Below, one piece after another: positions 8,424 through 14,331 of a stretch of DNA of 14,331 nucleotides. The translations under genes and the position numbers were made by a program. Position 1 is the first letter of the stretch. Each line of letters starts with the position of its first letter. The DNA comes from Roseburia sp. (GTDB lineage Bacteria > Bacillota > Clostridia > Lachnospirales > Lachnospiraceae). The stretch spans positions 1 through 14,331 of the forward strand of contig JAGAIK010000033.1 of the NCBI GenBank assembly GCA_017626625.1, given 5' to 3'. The notes below the pieces were generated by a model. It saw only the letters and a list, made by a program, of their open reading frames with translations. It searched no databases and was not told where the DNA came from.

Positions 8424-9888
8424 ACCTATGTTAAATGCGTATCCGGACAGCATGGGAGGAAGACTGTCGGATATTGTGTCAATTCTCGGTCAGGAGGAGA
8501 TGAAGGATGTCTTTGGTTCTTTTTATATTTTGCCGAGCATTTATCATTCGGATTTGGACAGGGGATTTTCGGTTATTGACTATGATTTGAATGAGGAACT
8601 GGCAGACCGGAAGGATTTAGAAGAACTGAAAAAACTGCAGATTGATTTAAAGCTTGATTTTGTATTAAATCATGCCTCCGCCCAGTCGCCCCAGTTTAAA
8701 GACCTCATCCGGCACGGGGAGCAGTCGGAATATAAGGATTTCTTTATCAACTGGAATGAGTTCTGGGAGGGCTGCGGTTCCGTCACGGAAGAGGGCTATA
8801 TACAGCCGGAAGAGAAATATTTAAAAAATATGTTTTTCAGAAAGCCGGGGCTTCCTATCCTGATGGTGAAATTTCCCGACGGCAAAAAGGTTCCCTACTG
8901 GAATACCTTCTATCAGGAGGAGCGTGATTTTGGCTATCTGGGGCAAATGGATTTGAACATCAAATCCCCGAAGGTATGGGATTTTTACAGAGACACATTA
9001 AAAAAGATTGCCTCCTACGGGGCAAAGATTGTGAGACTGGATGCCTTTGCCTATGCGCCGAAGGAGCCGGGAGAAAAAAATTTCTTAAACGAACCGGGAA
9101 CCTGGGAGCTGCTCAACCGGATTCGGGAACTGGCAGAGCCGTATCACCTTACTTTGCTGCCGGAGATTCATGCCGCATATGAGGAACAGATTTATAAAAA
9201 GCTTTCCGACAAAGGATATATGACCTATGATTTCTTTTTGCCGGGGCTTGTGTTAGATGCCATTGAGAACCGGCGGAGCTGTTACCTGGCGGCATGGGCG
9301 AAGGAGCTTCTTGAAAATAACATTAAAACCGTAAATATGCTGGGCTGCCATGACGGGATTCCCATGCTGGATTTAAAGGGGCTTCTGCCGGAAAAGGATA
9401 TTCAGAACCTGATTGATTTAATTGTGGAGCGCGGCGGTGTTGTGAAGAATCTCCACGGACAGAAAAACGTTTATTATCAGGTAAATGCAGCTTATTTCAG
9501 TGCACTTGGCGAGTCGGAGCAGAAGCTTCTGATGGCGCGGGCAATTCAGTTATTTATGCCGGGAAAACCTCAGATATGGTATCTGGATTTCTTTGCCGGG
9601 AAAAATGACTGTGAGGCGGTGAAAAGGGCAGGGGAAGCCGGACATAAGGAAATCAACAGAACCAATCTCACCGCAGAGGAAGTGCGGGCTGCACTGAAAA
9701 AGGACGTGGTAAAAAAGCAACTGGAAATGATACGGTTCCGAAATACCTGCAGGGCTTTCGAAGAGGGAGCTGAGGTTAGCGTGGAAGAACAGGAAGGGGT
9801 TCTTCGGATTGTCTGGAAAAATCATGGCGCCACTGCGGCATTAACGGTGGATTTCGGGGAGGGGCGCTACGAGATAGGGGAAAGCTGA
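8413..9888 (+). CDS. GH13 subfamily 18 sucrose or sucrose 6F-phosphate phosphorylase
   Basis: The enzyme cleaves sucrose, or sucrose phosphate, with inorganic phosphate to glucose 1-phosphate and fructose or fructose 6-phosphate. It has 491 residues. The GH13 catalytic set is visible: nucleophile D210 in VRLDAFAYA, acid/base E251 in LLPEIHA, and transition-state stabiliser D314 in GCHDGIP. The N-terminus NAYPDSMGGRLSDI and the segment YYQVNAAYFSALGE are typical of the sucrose phosphorylase group. The phosphate/acceptor loop reads LHGQKN around residues 347-352. The start at 8413 (GGTGG at 8403-8407) lies inside the end of the kinase gene, so the two are translationally coupled. Coupling to a sucrose kinase favours sucrose 6F-phosphate as substrate, as reported for R. 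gnavus RgSPP, but plain sucrose activity cannot be excluded from sequence alone. A glucosylglycerate-type specificity is less likely. Confidence 0.87.
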   Translation: MNNKPMLNAYPDSMGGRLSDIVSILGQEEMKDVFGSFYILPSIYHSDLDRGFSVIDYDLNEELADRKDLEELKKLQIDLKLDFVLNHASAQSPQFKDLIRHGEQSEYKDFFINWNEFWEGCGSVTEEGYIQPEEKYLKNMFFRKPGLPILMVKFPDGKKVPYWNTFYQEERDFGYLGQMDLNIKSPKVWDFYRDTLKKIASYGAKIVRLDAFAYAPKEPGEKNFLNEPGTWELLNRIRELAEPYHLTLLPEIHAAYEEQIYKKLSDKGYMTYDFFLPGLVLDAIENRRSCYLAAWAKELLENNIKTVNMLGCHDGIPMLDLKGLLPEKDIQNLIDLIVERGGVVKNLHGQKNVYYQVNAAYFSALGESEQKLLMARAIQLFMPGKPQIWYLDFFAGKNDCEAVKRAGEAGHKEINRTNLTAEEVRAALKKDVVKKQLEMIRFRNTCRAFEEGAEVSVEEQEGVLRIVWKNHGATAALTVDFGEGRYEIGES

Positions 9889-9900
9889 GGGAAACACAGG

Positions 9901-10401
9901 CTATAAATTTGCAATCAATAGTACTGCAATCAGTACCAGCAGTAAAATGGTACAGACACCTGCCAGACCTAAAAGAATCTTACAGGTCTTTTCACCAAAT
10001 ATTTTTTGCAGAAGCCCAAAGATAAGGACGCCAATCAGCCCGCCCAGCGTATTGTTAATCAAATCTGTAATGTCAGAAGCTCCGATGGCAAGCACAAACT
10101 GCATGACTTCGTAAATAAGACTGATTCCAAAAGCAGGCAGCAGCTTTTTTGCGAAGGACCAGCGGGGCTTTAGCATCGAAACATAAACGCCGATGGGAAC
10201 AAAGGCAAGAATGTTAGAAAAAATTTCGTCAAAATCCAGTTTCCCATTGATAAAAACACAGGCTCCATAAGGAATGAGGTTGACGCTGCGTATCCGGCTC
10301 AGCCCGGAGACAGAAAAACTCATTTTAAACAAAATAATCCATGTCAGCAAAGCGACATAAAGCAGAAACAGTGATAATGTGATAGAATATTCTCTTTTCA
10401 T
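9901..10401 (-). CDS. VanZ-family membrane protein
   Basis: The 166-residue protein has four or more hydrophobic segments. VanZ-family marks are the opening YSITLSLFLLYVALLTWIILFK, the RSVNLIPYGAC segment, the FSNILAFVPIGVYVSML segment, and the late SLIYEVMQF followed by DITDLINNTLGGLIGVLIF. The family is named for teicoplanin resistance in the vanA cluster, but most members are not in resistance clusters and have no assigned role. The start at 10401 is chosen for AAGGAGG (10408-10414), six bases upstream; a longer in-frame reading to 10455 lacks such a site. It lies 104 bases downstream of the histidine kinase on the same strand and may be part of that operon. Its end faces the phosphorylase stop across 12 bases. 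Confidence 0.85.
   Translation of the reverse strand: MKREYSITLSLFLLYVALLTWIILFKMSFSVSGLSRIRSVNLIPYGACVFINGKLDFDEIFSNILAFVPIGVYVSMLKPRWSFAKKLLPAFGISLIYEVMQFVLAIGASDITDLINNTLGGLIGVLIFGLLQKIFGEKTCKILLGLAGVCTILLLVLIAVLLIANL
9921..9936. repeat. Hairpin-forming inverted repeat inside the vanZ-like 3' end
   Basis: GTACTG, the loop CAAT, and CAGTAC form a perfect 6-bp stem near the convergent ends of the phosphorylase and VanZ-like genes. Neither strand has a following U-run, so a classical terminator cannot be claimed. It is the only hairpin of note at this junction. Confidence 0.35.
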
Positions 10402-10505
10402 ATGAAACCTCCTTACGAAAAAAGTGTACCAGAACAGAGTGTTTTGTTTCTGCATTTTCTCTTCGGAAAACCTTACGATTTTATGACGAAAACCACAGGA
10501 TTTTC

Positions 10506-11639
10506 TTAGGAGGCTTCCATGGGAAATCTCACTGTAAACAGGATACTTTCTTTTTCGCTTTCCGCCTCAATGCTGCCGCCGTGGAGGGTGACGATTTCCT
10601 TTGCGATGGCAAGCCCAAGTCCGGCGCCCCCGGTGGCGGAAGAGCGGGAGGAATCGAGACGGTAAAACTGTTCAAAGATATGCTCTAATTTTTCCGGCGG
10701 AATGGTTTTTCCATGGTTTCTGATGCGGATTTCCGCCATAGCTTCAGCTTGCTTTAAGGAAAGAAAAACCGTGCTTTTCGGGTAACTGTAGCTGATGGCA
10801 TTCCGAATCAGGTTGTCAAAAACACGTTCCGCCATGCCGGGGTCTAACAGCAGCGTCATGTCCGGGGTAAGGTCTAATTCCCAGGTCAGTTCCTTTTCCG
10901 AGAGGACAGGCAGAAATTCATCGGCAATCTGCTCTAACATCCGGCTGATATTGGTGCGCTCAAATTCCGGGGTCAGGGTGGTGAGGTTGAAGCGGGTAAT
11001 ATCAAAAAATTCGTTGATTAAATCCTCTAACCGTTCCGCTTTTTCTAAGGCAATTCCCGTATACTTGCTGCGAAGCTCTAAGGAGAGCCGTGGTTCATCC
11101 CTCAGCAGGTTTAAATATCCGATTACGCTGGTGAGAGGAGTTTTTAAATCATGGGCGAGATAGACAATCAAATCGTTTTTCCGCTGTTCCGCAAGAAGTG
11201 CCTCCTGTTTCCGCCGGGAGAGGGTGTGTTTGATGGAATTGATTTTCCGTTCCGTGGCATTAAGCTCCGGGGAGAGGGAAACGTCCTCTGATCCCTCCGT
11301 AAGCAGCGCATCAATTCCCCGGTTTATCTCGTTAAAATACCGGGTAAAAAATTTAAGGTAAATATGCAGTGCAACGGCAAAAATTACGATAATGGCGAGC
11401 ACAAAATAAAGGGTAGCATAGTTGCGGAATACCCGCTGATAAATGTCTAAGGAGAGGTCGTAATCCCCGTTAAAAAACTGTAAAAATGCCACAACACTGT
11501 TAGCAAAGCGTCCAAAGATAATAAAGTCATAAAGGAAAAATACAGCCAGAAAAGAAGTCGCTAACAGGGCAAAGGTGTTAAAAAATAATTTGGTTTTTAA
11601 TTGTTTGTAATCGTCATTTTTATGCTTATTTTTATTCAA
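10506..11639 (-). CDS. VanS-like sensor histidine kinase
   Basis: This 377-residue membrane kinase autophosphorylates and passes phosphate to the regulator encoded just upstream. Two membrane helices (about 19-43 and 76-97) flank a short outside loop of about 30 residues. A linker follows, then the dimerisation box with H163 in LAHDLKTPLTSVIGYLNLL, an N-box DNLIRNAISYS, and the G-box GGAGLGLAIAKEI. The H-box wording is very close to VanS of glycopeptide-resistance clusters, but this subfamily also contains many other envelope sensors. The start is a TTG at 11637-11639 overlapping the regulator's end by eight bases; no in-frame ATG lies nearby, and the only close ATG is out of frame. No good ribosome site is seen, so coupling to the regulator is likely. 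The short loop suggests sensing at the membrane rather than by a large outer domain. Confidence 0.9.
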   Translation of the reverse strand: MNKNKHKNDDYKQLKTKLFFNTFALLATSFLAVFFLYDFIIFGRFANSVVAFLQFFNGDYDLSLDIYQRVFRNYATLYFVLAIIVIFAVALHIYLKFFTRYFNEINRGIDALLTEGSEDVSLSPELNATERKINSIKHTLSRRKQEALLAEQRKNDLIVYLAHDLKTPLTSVIGYLNLLRDEPRLSLELRSKYTGIALEKAERLEDLINEFFDITRFNLTTLTPEFERTNISRMLEQIADEFLPVLSEKELTWELDLTPDMTLLLDPGMAERVFDNLIRNAISYSYPKSTVFLSLKQAEAMAEIRIRNHGKTIPPEKLEHIFEQFYRLDSSRSSATGGAGLGLAIAKEIVTLHGGSIEAESEKESILFTVRFPMEAS

Positions 11640-12327
11640 TGGTATATCCCACTCCCCAGACGGTTTTGATAAATTTCGGCTTGCGGGGAGGCTCCCCCAT
11701 TTTTTCCCGAAGCCTTGCGATATGCGCCATGACGGTATTATTGTTGTCTATGTATTTCTCACCCCACACTGCCTCGAACAATTCCTCCGATGAGACGACA
11801 CACTTCTTATGTTCACAGAGATACCAGAGAATATCAAATTCAATGGGAGTTAAGGAAAGCTCTTTCCCGTTCAGGGAACATTTGTGGCTGCTGCGGGAGA
11901 TGGAAAGCCCCCGGAGGGCAAATTCGTCCGATTCTGACAGAGCGCCCTCCGCCCGGTTGTAGCGGGTATAACGGCGCAGTTGGGTTTTGACTCTTGCCAC
12001 AACCTCTAAGGGATTAAAAGGCTTTGTGATATAATCGTCCGCCCCTAAGGTCAACCCTGTAATCTTGTCCATGTCCTCTGTCTTGGCAGTCAGGAGAATG
12101 ATGGGGTAAAAATGTTCCTTTCTGATTTCCCGGCAGAGGGTAAAGCCGTCCATGTCCGGCAGCATGACGTCTAAGAGGGCAAGGCTTAAGTTTTCCGTCC
12201 GGATACAGTCGAGAGCGTCCCCGGCGTTGTAGAATTTAAAAACGCAGTAGCCCTCATTTTGCAAATATACTTCCATCAAGTCGGCGATTTCTTTTTCGTC
12301 GTCCACAATTAAAATCTGTTCTGTCAT
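11632..12327 (-). CDS. OmpR/VanR-type response regulator
   Basis: The protein has 231 residues. The receiver domain (1-120) has the acidic pair D9-D10, the phosphorylated D53 in LLDVMLPDMDGF, T80 in ILLTAK, and K102 in TKPF. Residues about 130-231 are a winged-helix DNA-binding domain of OmpR type, ending in DNNNTVMAHIARLREKMG and KTVWGVGYTIE. It starts at an ATG with only a weak AAGAAG site, 32 bases after the XRE gene, which hints at transcription with that gene. OmpR-type regulators commonly bind direct repeats about one helical turn apart. A repeat of that form lies before the ABC ATPase at 14083-14101 and is a possible target. Effector genes for glycopeptide resistance are absent. Confidence 0.92.
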   Translation of the reverse strand: MTEQILIVDDEKEIADLMEVYLQNEGYCVFKFYNAGDALDCIRTENLSLALLDVMLPDMDGFTLCREIRKEHFYPIILLTAKTEDMDKITGLTLGADDYITKPFNPLEVVARVKTQLRRYTRYNRAEGALSESDEFALRGLSISRSSHKCSLNGKELSLTPIEFDILWYLCEHKKCVVSSEELFEAVWGEKYIDNNNTVMAHIARLREKMGEPPRKPKFIKTVWGVGYTIE

Positions 12328-12359
12328 GTGATTGCTTCTTTATATAGTACACTTTCTGA

Positions 12360-12698
12360 TTAACTGTTTTTCTTAGGAGATTTTTGTTCCGTCCGCTTAT
12401 CGATGACCATTGCTAAATCAAAAATAATGCTTTGCTGCTCTGGTGACATGCGTCTTAGGCGTTCAAGAAGAAGTGTTTCCTGTTTACTGAGAATGGAGGA
12501 CTGGGGGTGTCCAAGTAAATAGTCTGTTGATACATTTAAGGCGGATGCCATTGCTCTTACTGTTTTGAAATCAGGCTCATGCTTATTTTTGATATAACCG
12601 TTAAGTGTAGTTTTTGCAATGTTAATCATAGAAGCAAATTCTTTTTGGGAGATGTCTCGTTCTTCAAGTAATTCTAATAAATTATCGCCAAAAGCCAT
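12360..12698 (-). CDS. XRE-family (Cro/C1-type HTH) transcriptional regulator
   Basis: The protein has 112 residues. The HTH_3 domain spans about residues 7-62: LLELLEERDISQKEFASMIN is the first helices, and AKTTLNGYIKNKHEPDF covers the recognition helix and the next loop. VRAMASALNVSTDYLLG is the classic closing part of this family. A 45-residue tail (LSKQETLLLERLRRMSPEQQ) looks helical and may make dimers. The gene is AT-rich compared with the sugar operon. It is divergent from the secreted Ig/NPCBM protein, with two related palindromes between them, and upstream of the response regulator by 32 bases in the same direction. The local repressor role is inferred from this arrangement. Confidence 0.88.
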   Translation of the reverse strand: MAFGDNLLELLEERDISQKEFASMINIAKTTLNGYIKNKHEPDFKTVRAMASALNVSTDYLLGHPQSSILSKQETLLLERLRRMSPEQQSIIFDLAMVIDKRTEQKSPKKNS

Positions 12699-12756
12699 TT
12701 TTTCACATCCTTTTTCTAATCACAGTATGTCCGGTAAGTTCAGCCGTATGTATTTC

Positions 12757-12762
12757 ATTATA
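12757..12762 (-). promoter_or_regulatory. Probable -10 of the XRE regulator gene
   Basis: The minus strand reads TATAAT here, about 60 bases before the ATG at 12698. No convincing -35 is seen at 16-18 bases. The upstream palindrome at 12791-12807 would centre near -48 from the implied start. Moderately supported. Confidence 0.4.
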
Positions 12763-12790
12763 TTTGGATTGGAAAAAGTCTGCCTGTGAG

Positions 12791-12807
12791 TACTAGAAAC
12801 TAGAATA
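12791..12807. promoter_or_regulatory. Operator-like element O2 (imperfect inverted repeat)
   Basis: TACTAGAAACTAGAATA contains CTAG-AAA-CTAG and also reads as two tandem ACTAGAA heptamers (12792-12805). It matches the perfect palindrome at 12820-12838 at 13 of 17 positions. The centres (12798 and 12829) are 31 bases apart, close to three DNA turns, so two bound dimers would sit on the same face. Confidence 0.5.
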
Positions 12808-12814
12808 ATAATCA

Positions 12815-12843
12815 TTGAAAATACTATAAAATAGTATTATAAT
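12815..12843 (+). promoter_or_regulatory. Sigma-A promoter of the Ig/NPCBM protein gene
   Basis: TTGAAA (12815-12820) and TATAAT (12838-12843) are separated by exactly 17 bases, which is a near-consensus promoter. Transcription would start around 12850, about 26 bases before the ATG. The spacer is filled by a perfect palindrome, so a repressor bound there would block polymerase. Confidence 0.75.
12820..12838. promoter_or_regulatory. Operator-like element O1: perfect 19-bp palindrome in the promoter spacer
   Basis: AATACTAT, AAA, and ATAGTATT form a perfect inverted repeat lying between the -35 and -10 of the Ig/NPCBM gene promoter. Size and symmetry suit a Cro/C1-type dimer. The XRE protein encoded next door is the obvious candidate ligand, by inference. 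Confidence 0.6.
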
Positions 12844-12875
12844 AAAAGACAACAAATTACGGATTGGAGAGAGGA

Positions 12876-13973
12876 ATGGCGGTAAAAGTTATGAGAGAAA
12901 AGAACACAAAGAAAAGATGGTACAGGGCAGGTGCATTATTTTTAATACTTTTGATGGTGATGCAGGTTGTATTTGGTGAGGTGGGAAATGTGACAGTACA
13001 GGCAGCAAAGAAAGATAAGAAGGCACCTGGTGTGACACTCTATTTGAATAAGACCTCTTATACAAGGGGAGGTGTCAATATTATGGTAAAAGCATCGGAC
13101 AAGTCTGGAATAAAAAGTATTTTGATTAAAAAAGGAAACATTAAGAAGAAAGCGGACAAATATTGGAAAAACGCAAGCAATATTACGAAGAAGAAAAAGA
13201 AAAAAGTCACTTCGAATTGGATATATTCTGTAAGAGTAATGGATAAAGCTGGGAATGCAGCTATAAAAAGAATTACTGTTACGAATATTGATAAAACAGC
13301 GCCATCTGTCAGCTTAAGTCAGAGTAAGGTCAGCGGTGGTGTAGTAGTTACTGTCAATGCCCAGGATGCAGGCGGGATTAGAAGTGTCAAGTGGATTGCA
13401 GGCGGTGTGGATGATGCAAATAGCTCGAAGTTTAATGAGGCAGTGAATATAACAGATACCAGAACCTTTATGGTGACAAATAATGGTCTGTATACAGTGC
13501 AGGTAGTGGATAATGCCGGAAATAAGGCAATTTGCCAGGCACAGGTGACGGTGAAACTGGCGTTGTATGATTATGATGGGGGACAGGGAAAATATTTATA
13601 TGATTATTATGGTGAGAGTTTGACAAGATATACAAGTGTTGTAGATAGTTTAAAGGTAATTTATACTAATGCACTCGTAATGTGCTCTGGCAAGTCTGGT
13701 TCAGATTTGGCGTCAAGAACCTTTTATTTGGCGGGGGAATACCAGTATTTCGAAGGGGATATAGCAGCGGGAACTAGCGTTACTAAACCGGGAATTTTTC
13801 AGATATATGCGGATAATGTCCTTGTTTATACATCACCTGTTATAAGACCGGAAACGGGAGCGGTGCATTTTAATGTGGATATTCAGAATGCACGGTTTGT
13901 AAAATTAAAAATATCTACAGGAGATTGGAGGGGCGAGTATTTTATCCTTGGCAACTGCTATTTTTATAATTAA
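12876..13973 (+). CDS. Secreted protein with two Ig-like repeats and a C-terminal NPCBM-like domain
   Basis: The 365-residue product begins with a signal peptide: positive VKVMREKNTKKRWYR, hydrophobic core at about 18-33, and probable cleavage after QAA near residue 44. Residues about 49-139 and 140-227 are two diverged copies of a bacterial Ig-like fold; each has a D-[KA]-[SG]-GI[KR]S strand and ends in V-x-D-[KN]-AGN-[AK]-A-I. Residues about 230-365 resemble the NPCBM carbohydrate-binding fold (FYLAGEYQYFEGDIA, FQIYADNVLVYTSPVI, NARFVKLKIST, NCYFYN). There is no LPXTG anchor or catalytic domain, so it may bind glycans or cell wall non-covalently. ATG 12876 is chosen for GGAG at 12866-12869; ATG 12891 is an alternative. 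Base composition is clearly lower in GC than the sugar operon. The real role is unknown. Confidence 0.75.
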   Translation: MAVKVMREKNTKKRWYRAGALFLILLMVMQVVFGEVGNVTVQAAKKDKKAPGVTLYLNKTSYTRGGVNIMVKASDKSGIKSILIKKGNIKKKADKYWKNASNITKKKKKKVTSNWIYSVRVMDKAGNAAIKRITVTNIDKTAPSVSLSQSKVSGGVVVTVNAQDAGGIRSVKWIAGGVDDANSSKFNEAVNITDTRTFMVTNNGLYTVQVVDNAGNKAICQAQVTVKLALYDYDGGQGKYLYDYYGESLTRYTSVVDSLKVIYTNALVMCSGKSGSDLASRTFYLAGEYQYFEGDIAAGTSVTKPGIFQIYADNVLVYTSPVIRPETGAVHFNVDIQNARFVKLKISTGDWRGEYFILGNCYFYN

Positions 13974-14028
13974 TCAGGTTTGTACCAAGAAAAATATGTG
14001 ATTAACCATTTATGAGAGAGGGAAGGAA

Positions 14029-14065
14029 AGACATCTATTCACAGAAGGATAGGTGTCTTTTTTTT
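14029..14065 (+). terminator. Rho-independent terminator after the Ig/NPCBM gene
   Basis: AGACATCTAT (14029-14038) pairs with ATAGGTGTCT (14049-14058), ten pairs with one T-G wobble, around a ten-base loop. A run of eight T residues follows (14058-14065). It lies 55 bases after the stop codon and isolates this gene from the downstream ABC promoter. Confidence 0.88.
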
Positions 14066-14082
14066 ATGCTTGAATTTATCAG

Positions 14083-14118
14083 AATCCTTATAAAATCCTT
14101 AGAATTGCCTGCTATTGT
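14083..14118 (+). promoter_or_regulatory. Promoter with 11-bp-periodic direct repeat before the ABC ATPase
   Basis: Two perfect AATCCTTA octamers start at 14083 and 14094, exactly 11 bases apart. An extended -10, TG-C-TATTGT (14110-14118), follows, placing the repeats at about -42 to -24, where a -35 would be. This is the layout of OmpR-family regulator boxes such as those of NisR or SpaR. The VanR-like regulator in this window is a candidate binder. The rest of 14066-14194 shows no gene. Confidence 0.5.
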
Positions 14119-14194
14119 ATTTTTAGAAGAAGGAAAAAAAGTGAGCAGCACCCGCATATTCCTTCGGAAAACAGGAAAGAAAGGAAAAGATTGT

Positions 14195-14331
14195 ATGAGT
14201 GATTTTATTTTAGAAACAAGCCAACTGTCGAAAACCTTCCGGCGGCAGCAGGCAGTGAAGCATGTATCATTAGCAATTCCGGAAAACTCCGTCTACGGTT
14301 TACTGGGAGCCAACGGAGCGGGAAAATCCAC
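14195..14331 (+). CDS. ABC transporter ATP-binding protein, bacitracin/lantibiotic-protection type, truncated by window end
   Basis: Only the first 45 residues are present: MSDFILETSQLSKTFRRQQA leads to VKHVSLAIPENSVYGLLG and a Walker A, GANGAGKS, at the edge. The opening MS-x-[FY]-ILET-x-x-LSK-x-F and the N-S-V-Y-G-L-L-G wording are close to the BcrA/LanF ATPases that, with small permeases, pump cell-wall-active peptides such as bacitracin or lantibiotics away from the cell. The start is set by AAGGA at 14181-14185, nine bases upstream, and by the family N-terminus. The frame stays open upstream to an ATG at 14066, but that lies at the terminator and is unlikely. The permease genes would be beyond the window. 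The ATPase class is sure; peptide protection is a likely but unproven role. Confidence 0.82.
   Translation, partial: MSDFILETSQLSKTFRRQQAVKHVSLAIPENSVYGLLGANGAGKS

Noticed and set aside
10486..10505. GAAAACC-ACA-GGATTTTC hairpin between kinase and VanZ-like genes as a terminator
   Set aside because: The stem needs a bulge and no U-run follows on the minus strand.
9901..12327. Vancomycin resistance cluster
   Set aside because: Only regulatory and VanZ-like genes are present; the ligase, dehydrogenase and dipeptidase genes that define resistance are absent.
14066..14194. In-frame upstream extension of the ABC ATPase to an ATG at 14066
   Set aside because: The frame is open for 43 codons, but that ATG abuts the terminator T-run, has no ribosome site, and would run through the direct repeat and promoter; family proteins begin at the MSDFILET position.

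Overview
The window looks like a stretch of a gut Clostridia chromosome, most likely Lachnospiraceae. The grounds are the mixed AT/GC coding style, strong AGGAGG ribosome sites, extended -10 promoters, and an alpha-galactosidase/sucrose-kinase fusion beside a sucrose-phosphate-phosphorylase-like GH13 enzyme, a pairing known from Ruminococcus gnavus E1. The species assignment is inference.

Layout. (1) 1-1578: the C-terminal part of an M3-family oligoendopeptidase, cut by the window edge, then a small one-helix membrane protein of unknown role. (2) 1580-9888: a raffinose-family-oligosaccharide locus. An AraC-family regulator on the minus strand is divergent from a tightly packed operon: a sugar-binding lipoprotein, two ABC permeases, an alpha-galactosidase fused to a P-loop sucrose kinase (AgaSK type), and a GH13 sucrose(-phosphate) phosphorylase. 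The transporter ATPase is not encoded here. (3) 9901-12698, minus strand, transcribed in the order XRE-type HTH regulator, OmpR/VanR-type response regulator, VanS-type histidine kinase, VanZ-family membrane protein. No vanHAX-type genes are present. (4) 12699-14065: an intergenic control region with two related operator-like palindromes, a secreted protein with two Ig-like repeats and an NPCBM-like carbohydrate-binding domain, and a clear intrinsic terminator. (5) 14066-14331: a promoter with an 11-bp-periodic direct repeat, and the start of a lantibiotic/bacitracin-protection-type ABC ATPase cut by the window end.

How the genes may work together. Raffinose or melibiose is captured by the lipoprotein, imported by the two permeases with an ATPase encoded elsewhere, and hydrolysed to galactose plus sucrose or glucose. 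The fused kinase phosphorylates the sucrose, and the phosphorylase splits the product to glucose 1-phosphate and a fructose (phosphate). The AraC protein probably activates the operon from GCAT-rich repeats between the divergent promoters. The two-component system may sense cell-envelope stress and could control the ABC gene at the right edge. The XRE regulator is a candidate repressor of the secreted Ig/NPCBM protein.

The AgaSK-phosphorylase system is striking but already described. The least explained signals are the paired palindromes at 12791-12838 and the direct repeat at 14083-14101. No rRNA, tRNA, CRISPR array or insertion sequence was seen.
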